From: Bacillus sp. HMF5848
GTDB lineage: Bacteria; Bacillota; Bacilli; Bacillales; HMF5848
Length of the DNA stretch: 64,000 nt
Assembly (NCBI RefSeq): GCF_003944835.1
Contig: NZ_RWIV01000001.1
Span: 566,001-630,000, forward strand
Reading direction: 5' to 3'
The notes under the pieces are model-generated. The model searched no databases. It saw nothing but the letters and a program-made list of their open reading frames with translations, and was not told the DNA's origin. Both the position numbers and the translations under genes were made by a program. Below are positions 34,677 to 41,827 of the stretch, piece after piece (the first letter of the stretch is position 1; the number at the start of each line of letters is the position of its first letter).

Positions 34677-35393
34677 TCAAGAAATAACAGCTATTCTTTC
34701 TTCCGCTTCTTTTATTGCTTTAACGATTGCAGCTTCAGGCTGTTTTAAAAAATTACCATGACCAACAGCCAGTACAGAAGGATGATGTTGCAAAAGTTTC
34801 TTAACACTTTGTAGTGCTGTTTCCTTATGCCACGTTGCCATAGCAGGAAAAGGGAAAAGAGGTTTGAGTTGACCAGACACAGCAACTCCTCCTTTTGTTT
34901 GCATGGCATCCCCAGCTATGATGATACCGCTTCGAGTATCCTTAAAGGACATAGACCCTGGTGTGTGTCCTGGTGTTGAAATGGCAAGCAAAGAACCAAT
35001 CATATCCCCATCGCTTAGAAGAATGTCTGGTTTCGTTTGGATGCTGTTAGGAACACCGCCACGAATAGGAGCATTTGGTTCGTTTGCTTCAAGTGATTTA
35101 TCTCCTTTTAACAACTTGGCATCTCGCCTCGAAATATATACCTTTACATCAGGTAACAAACGTTTTAATTCATCAAGAGCACCGACGTGATCTCCATGTG
35201 CATGTGTTAAAACGATACGAGAAATAGGTTTCCCTACTTTGTTAGCTGTTGCGATAATTGCTTTCGTACTGTTAGGAAGAGCTGCGTCGATTAAAGTTAG
35301 GCTATCTTCCTCCTCAATCAAGTAGCAATTAACCGGAAAAAAGTTTGGCATAAATGACAGTTGATACACATTTTGTTCCTTTATAAGACGCAT
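34677..35393 (-). CDS. MBL-fold metallo-hydrolase
   Basis: A 238-residue metallo-beta-lactamase-fold enzyme. The metal motif THAHGDHVGA (about 57-66), a later His in STPGHTPGS (about 138-146), GDAMQ and a final VGHG give a full binuclear site. No signal peptide: cytoplasmic. The closest general type is the glyoxalase II-like/YflN-like hydrolases; the substrate is unknown. ATG 35393 follows AAGGAGC. First gene of the operon with tetR and yrdB, and directly downstream of the twin operator. Confidence 0.9.
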   Translation of the reverse strand: MRLIKEQNVYQLSFMPNFFPVNCYLIEEEDSLTLIDAALPNSTKAIIATANKVGKPISRIVLTHAHGDHVGALDELKRLLPDVKVYISRRDAKLLKGDKSLEANEPNAPIRGGVPNSIQTKPDILLSDGDMIGSLLAISTPGHTPGSMSFKDTRSGIIIAGDAMQTKGGVAVSGQLKPLFPFPAMATWHKETALQSVKKLLQHHPSVLAVGHGNFLKQPEAAIVKAIKEAEERIAVIS

Positions 35394-35415
35394 GAATATC
35401 AAGCTCCTTTTTGTT

Positions 35416-35456
35416 AACTAATGTTATTAGTTTTATAATAACTAATGTTATTAGTT
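35416..35456 (-). promoter_or_regulatory. Twin TetR-type operator
   Basis: The 17-bp near-palindrome AACTAATGTTATTAGTT (7-bp arms, 3-bp centre) occurs twice without change, at 35416-35432 and 35440-35456, 24 bp apart centre to centre. It lies 23 bases upstream of the MBL start codon and is the likely binding site of the TetR protein encoded in the same operon. Confidence 0.75.
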
Positions 35457-35567
35457 TTAGCAAGTTGTTAATTGTAATTTTTTAAAAAAAGTTTCTTTGG
35501 GGTTTTCTGTAAATGTTAGTTGGGTACGGTATAATGGTAAGTAAACCCGCTGAGAGGTGTGATATGT

Positions 35568-35774
35568 ATGAACGACAAAGGATGTATAAAGTGCGGAAGT
35601 AAGGATGCAGGAACGAAAGATGTGTCGATGTCGGGTGCAGGGTTATCTAAAATGTTTGATATTCAACATAATACGTTTACGGTTGTGTTTTGTAAAAACT
35701 GTGGGTATTCGGAGTTTTATAATAAAAAGACGTCGGCAGCCTCTAATATTTTAGATTTATTTTTCGGAGGTTGA
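35568..35774 (+). CDS. Small zinc-ribbon protein
   Basis: A 68-residue protein with two Cys pairs, CIKCGSKD (about 6-13) and FCKNCGYSEF (about 42-51), forming one zinc ribbon. The pattern KDVSMSGAGLSKMFDIQHN is shared with small nucleic-acid-type zinc-ribbon proteins of Bacilli; the function is unknown. ATG 35568 is preferred over GTG 35559 because GAGAGGTG is then correctly spaced. A terminator follows at 35787. Confidence 0.8.
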   Translation: MNDKGCIKCGSKDAGTKDVSMSGAGLSKMFDIQHNTFTVVFCKNCGYSEFYNKKTSAASNILDLFFGG

Positions 35775-35786
35775 TGATAAAGAGGG

Positions 35787-35815
35787 GATGATTGCCTATT
35801 GGTAATCATCTTTTT
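35787..35815 (+). terminator. Terminator of the zinc-ribbon gene
   Basis: GATGATTGCC pairs with GGTAATCATC (one G-T pair) across a TATT loop, followed by TTTTT. Confidence 0.85.
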
Positions 35816-35908
35816 GTTTGAAATCCAACAATTAGCATATCGGATTACAATAAGTTTGTGTTATTTTAAAGAGTGGGTTTTTTATAAAGAATGAAAGGAA
35901 CGTTTCGC

Positions 35909-36301
35909 TTGAAAAAGTTTGTTGAATTCGCTGCACAGTTATTTTTAATTTGGCTTGTGTATGCTGTATCAGATTATATAGTTAAGTTGGTACAATTACC
36001 AATACCTGCAAGTGTGTTTGGATTGATCGTGTTATATGCTTTATTAGTCTCAGGAATCATAAAGATTCAGTATATTGAAAGAGGTGCTACCTTCCTCAAC
36101 AGACATTTAGCCTTTTTCTTCGTACCGATAGCAGTAGGGTTAATGAATTATGGTGGATTAATTAAAACAAATGGACTTCAATGGTTAGGGATTATTTTAG
36201 GGAGCTCCATAATTGGCCTACTTGTATCAGGGTTTTTAACACAGTATTTATCGAAAGTAGAAAAGGAAGATCATAAACATGAGCAGTCTCACTCTATTTA
36301 G
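35909..36301 (+). CDS. CidA/LrgA family holin-like protein
   Basis: A 130-residue protein with four membrane helices. LPIPASVFGLIVLYALLVSG (after the first helix) and FFVPIAVGLMNYGGLI are typical of CidA/LrgA. The family forms oligomers in the membrane and, with LrgB/CidB, affects murein hydrolase activity or exports small metabolites such as pyruvate. TTG 35909 is the likely start (AAAGGA 9 nt upstream); ATG 35891 has no RBS. It overlaps lrgB by 23 bp. A LytSR-type regulator is absent; an OmpR-type pair follows instead. Confidence 0.88.
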   Translation: MKKFVEFAAQLFLIWLVYAVSDYIVKLVQLPIPASVFGLIVLYALLVSGIIKIQYIERGATFLNRHLAFFFVPIAVGLMNYGGLIKTNGLQWLGIILGSSIIGLLVSGFLTQYLSKVEKEDHKHEQSHSI

Positions 36302-36965
36302 TATTTTTATAACAGTTGTTATATATATAGGAGCTAAGTTGTTATCTATGAGGGTGCTGTCACCGTTTACTACGCCAGTATTTTCAGCAACAATCGTTAT
36401 CATAACTATCTTATCTTTTATGGACATCTCATATGAAGCCTATACACCCGCAAAAGATATCATGACATTTATGCTTGGACCTGCTACGGTGGCGTTAGCT
36501 GTGCCACTCTATCACAATAGAGTGGTAATAAGAGAAAAATTGTTGCCAGCTATCACTGGGATAGTAGTGGGGACAGTAGCTACCGTTGCTTCCGCTATTT
36601 TGTTGTCATGGGTAGTCGGGGGATCAGAAACTGTTCAAGCTGCTGCTGCCGTAAAAGCCGTAACGACACCAGTTGCCATTGAGCTTACTCATATTTTAGG
36701 GGGAGACGCTACACTTGCTGCTGCCTTTGTTATTACAGCGGGGATGTTTGGTGCAATATTAGGTCCTACTATTCTAAATGTTGTTCGGTTAAAAGATGAG
36801 TTTTCTCGAGGTTTAGCCATAGGCACCGTATCGCATGGAATTGGCACGAGTCAAGCTGCGATTGAGGGACGCCTTCAAGGGGCTGTTTCGAGTGTGGCAA
36901 TGGCGATGGCCGCCATTTTGACATCCCTTTTGTTGCCACTGGTATATCCGCTATTTACTTTGTAG
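36279..36965 (+). CDS. LrgB/CidB family membrane protein
   Basis: A 228-residue protein with about seven membrane helices and family motifs MLGPATVALAVPLY (about 68-81), AAVKAVTTPVAIEL and GTVSHGIGTSQA (about 188-199). It is the partner of the preceding LrgA-type protein, translated from an overlapping start. It is probably a metabolite exporter or autolysis modulator. A terminator begins on its stop codon. Confidence 0.92.
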   Translation: MSSLTLFSIFITVVIYIGAKLLSMRVLSPFTTPVFSATIVIITILSFMDISYEAYTPAKDIMTFMLGPATVALAVPLYHNRVVIREKLLPAITGIVVGTVATVASAILLSWVVGGSETVQAAAAVKAVTTPVAIELTHILGGDATLAAAFVITAGMFGAILGPTILNVVRLKDEFSRGLAIGTVSHGIGTSQAAIEGRLQGAVSSVAMAMAAILTSLLLPLVYPLFTL

Positions 36966-36992
36966 GTGTCTGCTGGTTGCAGGCATCTTTTT
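36965..36992 (+). terminator. Terminator of lrgAB
   Basis: GGTGTCTGC pairs with GCAGGCATC (one G-T pair), followed by TTTTT. Confidence 0.8.
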
Positions 36993-37057
36993 ATGTTTTT
37001 TTGAAGAGATTTACGACTCTATATGTTTTGATAAACAAGGTAAAACACGAACAGATG

Positions 37058-37118
37058 TCTAAACAAACGTTTATTTAGTACGAAAATAAGAACATACATC
37101 TAAACAAACGTTTATTTA
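37058..37118 (+). promoter_or_regulatory. Two identical near-palindromes upstream of the two-component system
   Basis: TAAACAAACGTTTATTTA is centred on AAACGTTT. It occurs twice in identical context (37060-37077 and 37101-37118), exactly 41 bases apart (about four helical turns), 58 bases before the response-regulator start. It is a likely operator for autoregulation or for another regulator. Confidence 0.65.
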
Positions 37119-37175
37119 AATAGTAAAATGAGGGAGAACAACTCAGAATCCTAATTAAATAGGGGGCGTTGTACT

Positions 37176-37871
37176 TTGAATATTTTAATAGCTGAAGATG
37201 AAAAGGATATTAGAAATCTATTAAAACTAAATCTTGAACAAGAAGGCTATTCTGTATTAGCCGTGAAGGATGGAATAGAAGCTCTTGAGGTGTTGCAGCA
37301 AGAACAAGTTGATTTGGCTATACTAGATGTGATGATGCCAAGACTTGATGGCTTTAACCTATTGCGAAAAATCCGTGAGACGAGTACGATTCCTGTTATT
37401 TTTTTAACAGCGAGAGGAGAGGAAATGGATAAAATATTAGGGCTTGGATTAGGAGCAGACGATTATCTTGTTAAACCGTTTAGCACGGGAGAATTACTAG
37501 CAAGAGTCCAGGCGCACTTAAGAAGAAACCACGATTACATAGCGAATCGTATCGACAACCCTTTATCAAAGCTTACATATGGAAACTTAGTGTTACATAA
37601 GGATGGATGCTGTGTTTACAAGAACGAGCAATTAATTGAATTAAACGCGAAGGAATATAAGCTGCTAGAATATTTAATGGAGCATCCAGCAAGAGTATTT
37701 ACGAAAAAGCAGCTATATCGAGCCGTATGGGAAGAAGATATTTTTTACGACGATAATACGATTATGGTGCATATTAGCCATATTCGAAATAAAGTGGAAG
37801 ATGACCCACGTAAGCCACAATATATAAAAACGATTCGTGGCATCGGTTATAAATTTGAGGCGCAGTCATGA
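37176..37871 (+). CDS. OmpR/PhoB-family response regulator
   Basis: A 231-residue regulator. The receiver domain (1-115) has the acidic pair EDEKD (about 6-10), the phosphorylation Asp in LAILDVMMP (about 51) and Lys in LVKPF (about 101). The C-terminal winged helix (about 130-229) ends with the usual IKTIRGIGYKFE. The start is TTG 37176, behind AGGGGG. It overlaps the kinase gene by 4 bp. The twin palindrome upstream is a candidate autoregulatory site. The stimulus is unknown. Confidence 0.95.
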   Translation: MNILIAEDEKDIRNLLKLNLEQEGYSVLAVKDGIEALEVLQQEQVDLAILDVMMPRLDGFNLLRKIRETSTIPVIFLTARGEEMDKILGLGLGADDYLVKPFSTGELLARVQAHLRRNHDYIANRIDNPLSKLTYGNLVLHKDGCCVYKNEQLIELNAKEYKLLEYLMEHPARVFTKKQLYRAVWEEDIFYDDNTIMVHISHIRNKVEDDPRKPQYIKTIRGIGYKFEAQS

Positions 37872-39283
37872 GGGGAAGTATTGCCAATCGATTTTTATTC
37901 AATTACGCCATTATGTTCATTATCTCGATTATCATTACGTTTATAACACTTTTGGTGTTGGATTTCGCTAATCACATGATTATGAATACGCTTGTAAAAA
38001 GCAATTACACCGCTGATAGTTTAATGCAGGATGACTACGAGAAAATTGATCTCGCGCCTGTTATAGATAATGGCGGAGGTGTGCAAGTCATTGATCAGTC
38101 GTATGAGATTGTGTTGACGGCAGGCTTGAATACTTTTAAAACAGACACTCTCACCGTAGAACAATTCACCGATTTTTTAACCTCAAGTAAAAGCAAAGGA
38201 ATTCCCTTCAACTATGATATTGCATATAACCCCAATAAAAGGTTTTGGTTAGTAGTCACATTTCCTACATCTTTACGAATAGATTTTCAGATTGTTAGTA
38301 ACAAAGAGTATACATCTGTTGATACGCAGAATGTCGTGACTGTACTGGTTAGTGTGGTGATGTTTTATTTGATATTGTTAGCAGGAAGTACATTTATTTA
38401 TTCTAAACTAACATCTATTAGCTTTGTTAACCCGTTAAAGCAATTTTATAAAAGTGCTAAGCGATTGCGGGATGGTGATTATACCGCAAGAGTTGAGTTA
38501 AGAACAAAAAATGAATTTGGCGAATTAGCTGGCATTTTTAATGCTATGGCAGAGCGCATAGAAGAGGAAATGTCGTTACGAAAGCAGTCAGAAGAAAACC
38601 GAAAAAAGCTCGTGTTAGATGTATCTCATGATTTGAAAAATCCACTAGCAAGTGTCATGGGCTACGCTGAGCTACTTCGTAATAACGGTACTATGACAAA
38701 GGAGAATTTTGAATCGTACATTAACATTATTTATGAGAACAGTGTCCGTGCTAACAGCTTAATTGTCGACATGTTTGAGTTGTCTAAAATGGACAGTCCT
38801 GAATTCCAGCTTATAAAGGAAGAAGTAGATGTGTGTGAATATGTAAGGCAAAGAATGATTAGTGCTATCCCAAGCTTCGATGAGGCTGGATTTACATATG
38901 ATTTTGACATTCCAGATGTTGAGATATACTCTAAGCTAGATACGAGACAAATGAATCGAGTTTTTCAAAACTTAGTATCTAATGCAATACAGTATAATCA
39001 TGCTGGCACTAATGTGAGTATTAAAGTCAAAACGCAAAATGATGTTGTATTCATTACATTTAGCGATAATGGTGTAGGGATTCCAGCTGAGCATGCAGAG
39101 ACTATTTTTCAGCCATTTGCTCGTGTTGATCGGGCAAGAAATTCCGAAACTGGTGGTACAGGGCTAGGGTTGGCGATTGTTGATAAAATAATTACAGCTC
39201 ACGGGGGGCGTATTGAGTTAATCACGACCGAACATGCTGGGTGTGAGTTTATAATTCAACTTCCAAAAGCAGAGCCAAGTTGA
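37868..39283 (+). CDS. Membrane sensor histidine kinase (HAMP, HisKA, HATPase)
   Basis: A 471-residue kinase: TM1 at about 13-34, extracellular sensor about 35-155, TM2 about 157-180, HAMP about 185-240, HisKA with VSHDLKNPLASVMGYAELL (His about 253) and HATPase with NLVSNAIQYN, DNGVGIP and GTGLGLAI. The extracytoplasmic domain is not one I can name. It is co-translated with the response regulator. Cell-envelope sensing would fit the lrgAB and ICMT neighbours, but that is inference. Confidence 0.95.
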   Translation: MRGSIANRFLFNYAIMFIISIIITFITLLVLDFANHMIMNTLVKSNYTADSLMQDDYEKIDLAPVIDNGGGVQVIDQSYEIVLTAGLNTFKTDTLTVEQFTDFLTSSKSKGIPFNYDIAYNPNKRFWLVVTFPTSLRIDFQIVSNKEYTSVDTQNVVTVLVSVVMFYLILLAGSTFIYSKLTSISFVNPLKQFYKSAKRLRDGDYTARVELRTKNEFGELAGIFNAMAERIEEEMSLRKQSEENRKKLVLDVSHDLKNPLASVMGYAELLRNNGTMTKENFESYINIIYENSVRANSLIVDMFELSKMDSPEFQLIKEEVDVCEYVRQRMISAIPSFDEAGFTYDFDIPDVEIYSKLDTRQMNRVFQNLVSNAIQYNHAGTNVSIKVKTQNDVVFITFSDNGVGIPAEHAETIFQPFARVDRARNSETGGTGLGLAIVDKIITAHGGRIELITTEHAGCEFIIQLPKAEPS

Positions 39284-39394
39284 ACACGCTATAATATTTA
39301 AGGGCTGGCTTGACCTGTAAAATAAAATGTTACAAATGTGTAGAAACAGCGAAATCTATGTGTCACAATCCACGGGGGAAAGGAAGCGAGCCTG

Positions 39395-39670
39395 ATGGAA
39401 GCAGTAGCTATAATAACTTGTATATTACTTATTAGTGTAAGTTTTGTTTGCTTTAAAATGAGATGTATTGAAGATAGGAAATGGTTAAAGTTGATACTAA
39501 GCTTGATATTGTCCCTTTTAAGTCCCATTGTATTAATACCAGCCGTTGATTATTTTATAATAAATCGAATTTTGCAAGGTCCTCTATTTGTTTGGGGGAC
39601 AGTTGGCGTGACTGTATTTGGGTTTCTTATCGTTCAATTATTTTTCTATGATATTAGGAAAATAGACTAG
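39395..39670 (+). CDS. Small membrane protein of unknown function
   Basis: A 91-residue protein with three hydrophobic segments (about 3-20, 31-52 and 62-84) and the motif KMRCIEDRKWLK between the first two. RBS AAAGGAAG precedes the ATG. I do not recognise it. It lies between the histidine kinase and a terminator and may be read through from the kinase operon. Confidence 0.6.
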   Translation: MEAVAIITCILLISVSFVCFKMRCIEDRKWLKLILSLILSLLSPIVLIPAVDYFIINRILQGPLFVWGTVGVTVFGFLIVQLFFYDIRKID

Positions 39671-39700
39671 CGTGTATTTTTGATAACTTAACAAGGGATT

Positions 39701-39738
39701 AGAGGCAGTGATCCAATCAGGATTAGTGCCTCTTTTTG
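39701..39738 (+). terminator. Terminator after the small membrane protein
   Basis: AGAGGCA pairs with TGCCTCT, with an inner TCC/GGA pair and unpaired bases between, followed by TTTTTG. Confidence 0.65.
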
Positions 39739-39757
39739 TTTGAAAAAGTGATCTTTG

Positions 39758-39836
39758 TTTAAGACCTTGATTCCATTTAAGATAAATTAGGGTAAGATTT
39801 AAGAAACACTTAAGAATAGCCTCAGCTCTATTTAAG
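39758..39836 (+). promoter_or_regulatory. Helix-phased TTTAAG direct repeats upstream of the ICMT-like gene
   Basis: (T/C)TTAAG occurs at 39776, 39798, 39809 and 39831, spaced 22, 11 and 22 bases, all multiples of 11. A further TTTAAG at 39758 is out of phase. This is the geometry of OmpR/PhoB-type response-regulator sites. A TATAGT at about 39849 could be the -10 box. Confidence 0.6.
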
Positions 39837-39897
39837 TATAGGTTGCTATAGTTAAAGCAAGGAAATCAAATAGAGCTTATCTTAGGAGGTCTTTTTA

Positions 39898-40509
39898 ATG
39901 GAAACATTAGCTAGTCACTTTAACAATTGGTTTGGAGTCGTATTTTTCATTGTATTGTATAGTGTGGTGCTGTTCTTTCTTCCGTTTTATAGAAAAATGG
40001 ATAAAAAGCCCACTGGCGCATTTCTTGCGTTTGTCATTGCGTTTGCGATTGAAATGCATGGTATTCCATTCAGTATGTATGTGATTTCATGGGTTATTGG
40101 CAAAACTCTACCTGAAGGTATTTTGTGGGGCCATACGCTAGTGTCGTCGATTGGATTTTGGGGGATGTATATCAACGTTGGGTGTGCAGTTATTGCTCTC
40201 ATACTAATCATAAATGGTTGGTCGAATATTCATAAACAGTATTGGTCAAAGGAAACGGGGAAGGGTACACTTGTTAAAACAGGTGTTTATAAGTATATTC
40301 GCCATCCGCAATATATTGGTTTGTTACTGTTATCGTTCGGTATGATTGCAGAATGGGCAACGTTGCCAACATTGCTGATGTTTCCCGTTATTATTTATAT
40401 GTACGTGCGTTTAGCGAAACGTGAAGAGCGGGACATGATTAAAGAGTTTGGGGATGATTACAGAAGGTATATGCAGGAAACAAAAATGTTTATTCCGCAT
40501 GTGATTTAA
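39898..40509 (+). CDS. Isoprenylcysteine carboxyl methyltransferase (ICMT)-like membrane methyltransferase
   Basis: A 203-residue protein with about five membrane helices. The C-terminal signature GVYKYIRHPQYIGLLLL (about 130-146) followed by AKREERDMIKEFGDDYRRYM is that of the ICMT/PEMT-type integral membrane methyltransferases, which bind SAM and modify lipophilic substrates. The bacterial substrate is unknown. The RBS AGGAGG precedes the ATG. The phased TTTAAG repeats upstream suggest control by a response regulator. Confidence 0.85.
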   Translation: METLASHFNNWFGVVFFIVLYSVVLFFLPFYRKMDKKPTGAFLAFVIAFAIEMHGIPFSMYVISWVIGKTLPEGILWGHTLVSSIGFWGMYINVGCAVIALILIINGWSNIHKQYWSKETGKGTLVKTGVYKYIRHPQYIGLLLLSFGMIAEWATLPTLLMFPVIIYMYVRLAKREERDMIKEFGDDYRRYMQETKMFIPHVI

Positions 40510-40515
40510 CAACAC

Positions 40516-40560
40516 TAAAAAAGAACCTGACAATTCATGAAATTGTCAGGTTCTTTTTAT
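40516..40560. terminator. Bidirectional terminator between the ICMT-like and lacI-type genes
   Basis: AAGAACCTGACAATT pairs perfectly with AATTGTCAGGTTCTT, with A-run and T-run on the two sides. The stop codon of the LacI-type gene (40546) lies inside the stem. Confidence 0.88.
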
Positions 40561-41544
40561 ATTAGAGCTTTGTCTTGTAATAAGTGTAGGCTCTAGTTTT
40601 ATATCCACAAGTTCGGATGAAGTGCCATCTTCGATTCGATTCATAAGGATAGAGAACGTTGTTTTAACCATTTTTTCTACTGGTTGGTGAACACTTGAAA
40701 GACCGGTGATTTTTGCTAAGAACGTATCATCAAACCCAATGACAGCGATGTCTTTAGGGATGCTTAAGCTTTTTTCTTGTGCTAATTTCATGAATTCAAG
40801 TGCCACGATATCATTCGTCGCAAATACACACGTAAAATCAGGCTGACCTACCCTGTTAAAATACTTTTCTAAATCACGACGCATGAGATAATTATTAGTC
40901 GATGACTCTTCTACGTGGATATAATTTTTCATATCAAAAGAAAACCCGTTTTCGTACAAACAGCTTTTAAAGCCAATTAATTTTTCGTCTTCAGGGGTCG
41001 TTCCTATATACGCAAACGAATTATGCCCGCTGTGAATGAAGCTTGCAGCAGCTAATTCACCCCCTTTTCTGTGATCCAGTCCTACACTATCGATATGTTT
41101 CTTGTTTTGTGTGATAGAAATGGCAGGGGTGCGTAAATCTTTAATTTTTTGTATATTGTAATCGCTAGTAGGAACGATAATAATTCCATCCACTTGTCTA
41201 GCGATAAAGTTTTGAATATTTTCCCATTCTGTAATGGGATTGTGTTTTGAATTATGAAAAATTATATTATAATCCTTCTTACGTGCTTCTAGTTCTAATG
41301 TATCGATTAGTTCCACAAAATACGGGTTGTATATTTCACTGACACAAACACCAATTATCTTGGAATTGCTTTGTTTAAGAGTTTGTGCTGCTTTATTTGG
41401 TACATATCCGACTTTTTGAATGGCATCAAGGACTCTCTTTGCTGCTTCTTCATTTACCCCTTTATTACCATTTATCACACGAGAAACAGTAGGTTGAGAC
41501 ACATTTGCAAGCTTAGCAATTTCTTTCATAGTAATTTTCTTCAT
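40546..41544 (-). CDS. LacI/GalR-family repressor of the fructan/sucrose module
   Basis: A 332-residue repressor. The N-terminal HTH KEIAKLANVSQPTVSRVING (about 6-25) and hinge precede a periplasmic-binding-protein-like sensor domain (about 60-330; FACTNDIVAL-type motif as CVFATNDIVALEFM). ATG 41544 follows AAGGAGC. Divergent from the ABC-GH32 operon. Matching palindromes stand before both genes (41615 and 41789), so it probably represses itself and the operon until a fructoside or its phosphate is present. Confidence 0.9.
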   Translation of the reverse strand: MKKITMKEIAKLANVSQPTVSRVINGNKGVNEEAAKRVLDAIQKVGYVPNKAAQTLKQSNSKIIGVCVSEIYNPYFVELIDTLELEARKKDYNIIFHNSKHNPITEWENIQNFIARQVDGIIIVPTSDYNIQKIKDLRTPAISITQNKKHIDSVGLDHRKGGELAAASFIHSGHNSFAYIGTTPEDEKLIGFKSCLYENGFSFDMKNYIHVEESSTNNYLMRRDLEKYFNRVGQPDFTCVFATNDIVALEFMKLAQEKSLSIPKDIAVIGFDDTFLAKITGLSSVHQPVEKMVKTTFSILMNRIEDGTSSELVDIKLEPTLITRQSSNIKRT

Positions 41545-41614
41545 ATCAGCCGCTCCTTCAAAGATATTATAGCACATTTTAATGATCTGATGGAAAGGGT
41601 ATTTTTCGAAAAAA

Positions 41615-41626
41615 GAATACGTATTC
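41615..41626. promoter_or_regulatory. LacI-type operator O1 (repressor side)
   Basis: The perfect 12-bp palindrome GAATACGTATTC lies 71 bases upstream of the repressor start codon. It differs by one base from the site at 41789. Confidence 0.65.
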
Positions 41627-41744
41627 AGGTTTTGGTTAGGTTCTATCTGGAGATGATAGATTTATCGTCAAGATTATCAAAGGCTAATTCCATTGGTTTA
41701 ATCTGTATTATTCAACTTTATTTAAAAAAACAAGAAATAATATA

Positions 41745-41774
41745 TTGACTTTATCAATTGATACGTTGTAATAT
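41745..41774 (+). promoter_or_regulatory. Sigma-A promoter of the fructan operon
   Basis: TTGACT (41745-41750), an 18-bp spacer and TAATAT (41769-41774). The cre-like site and operator O2 lie immediately downstream. Confidence 0.75.
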
Positions 41775-41787
41775 GAAAACGTTAACG
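41774..41787 (+). promoter_or_regulatory. CcpA (cre) site at the fructan promoter
   Basis: TGAAAACGTTAACG matches 13 of 14 positions of the cre consensus. It overlaps the end of the -10 box and the predicted transcription start, so bound CcpA would block initiation. Confidence 0.6.
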
Positions 41788-41788
41788 T

Positions 41789-41800
41789 GAATACGAATTC
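41789..41800. promoter_or_regulatory. LacI-type operator O2 (operon side)
   Basis: GAATACGAATTC, within the wider inverted repeat GTGAAT-ACGA-ATTCAC, lies just downstream of the predicted transcription start and 28 bases ahead of the binding-protein start codon. Together with O1 it could allow looping over 174 bp. Confidence 0.65.
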
Positions 41801-41827
41801 ACAAAAGTTCAAGGAGGCTATGAAAAT

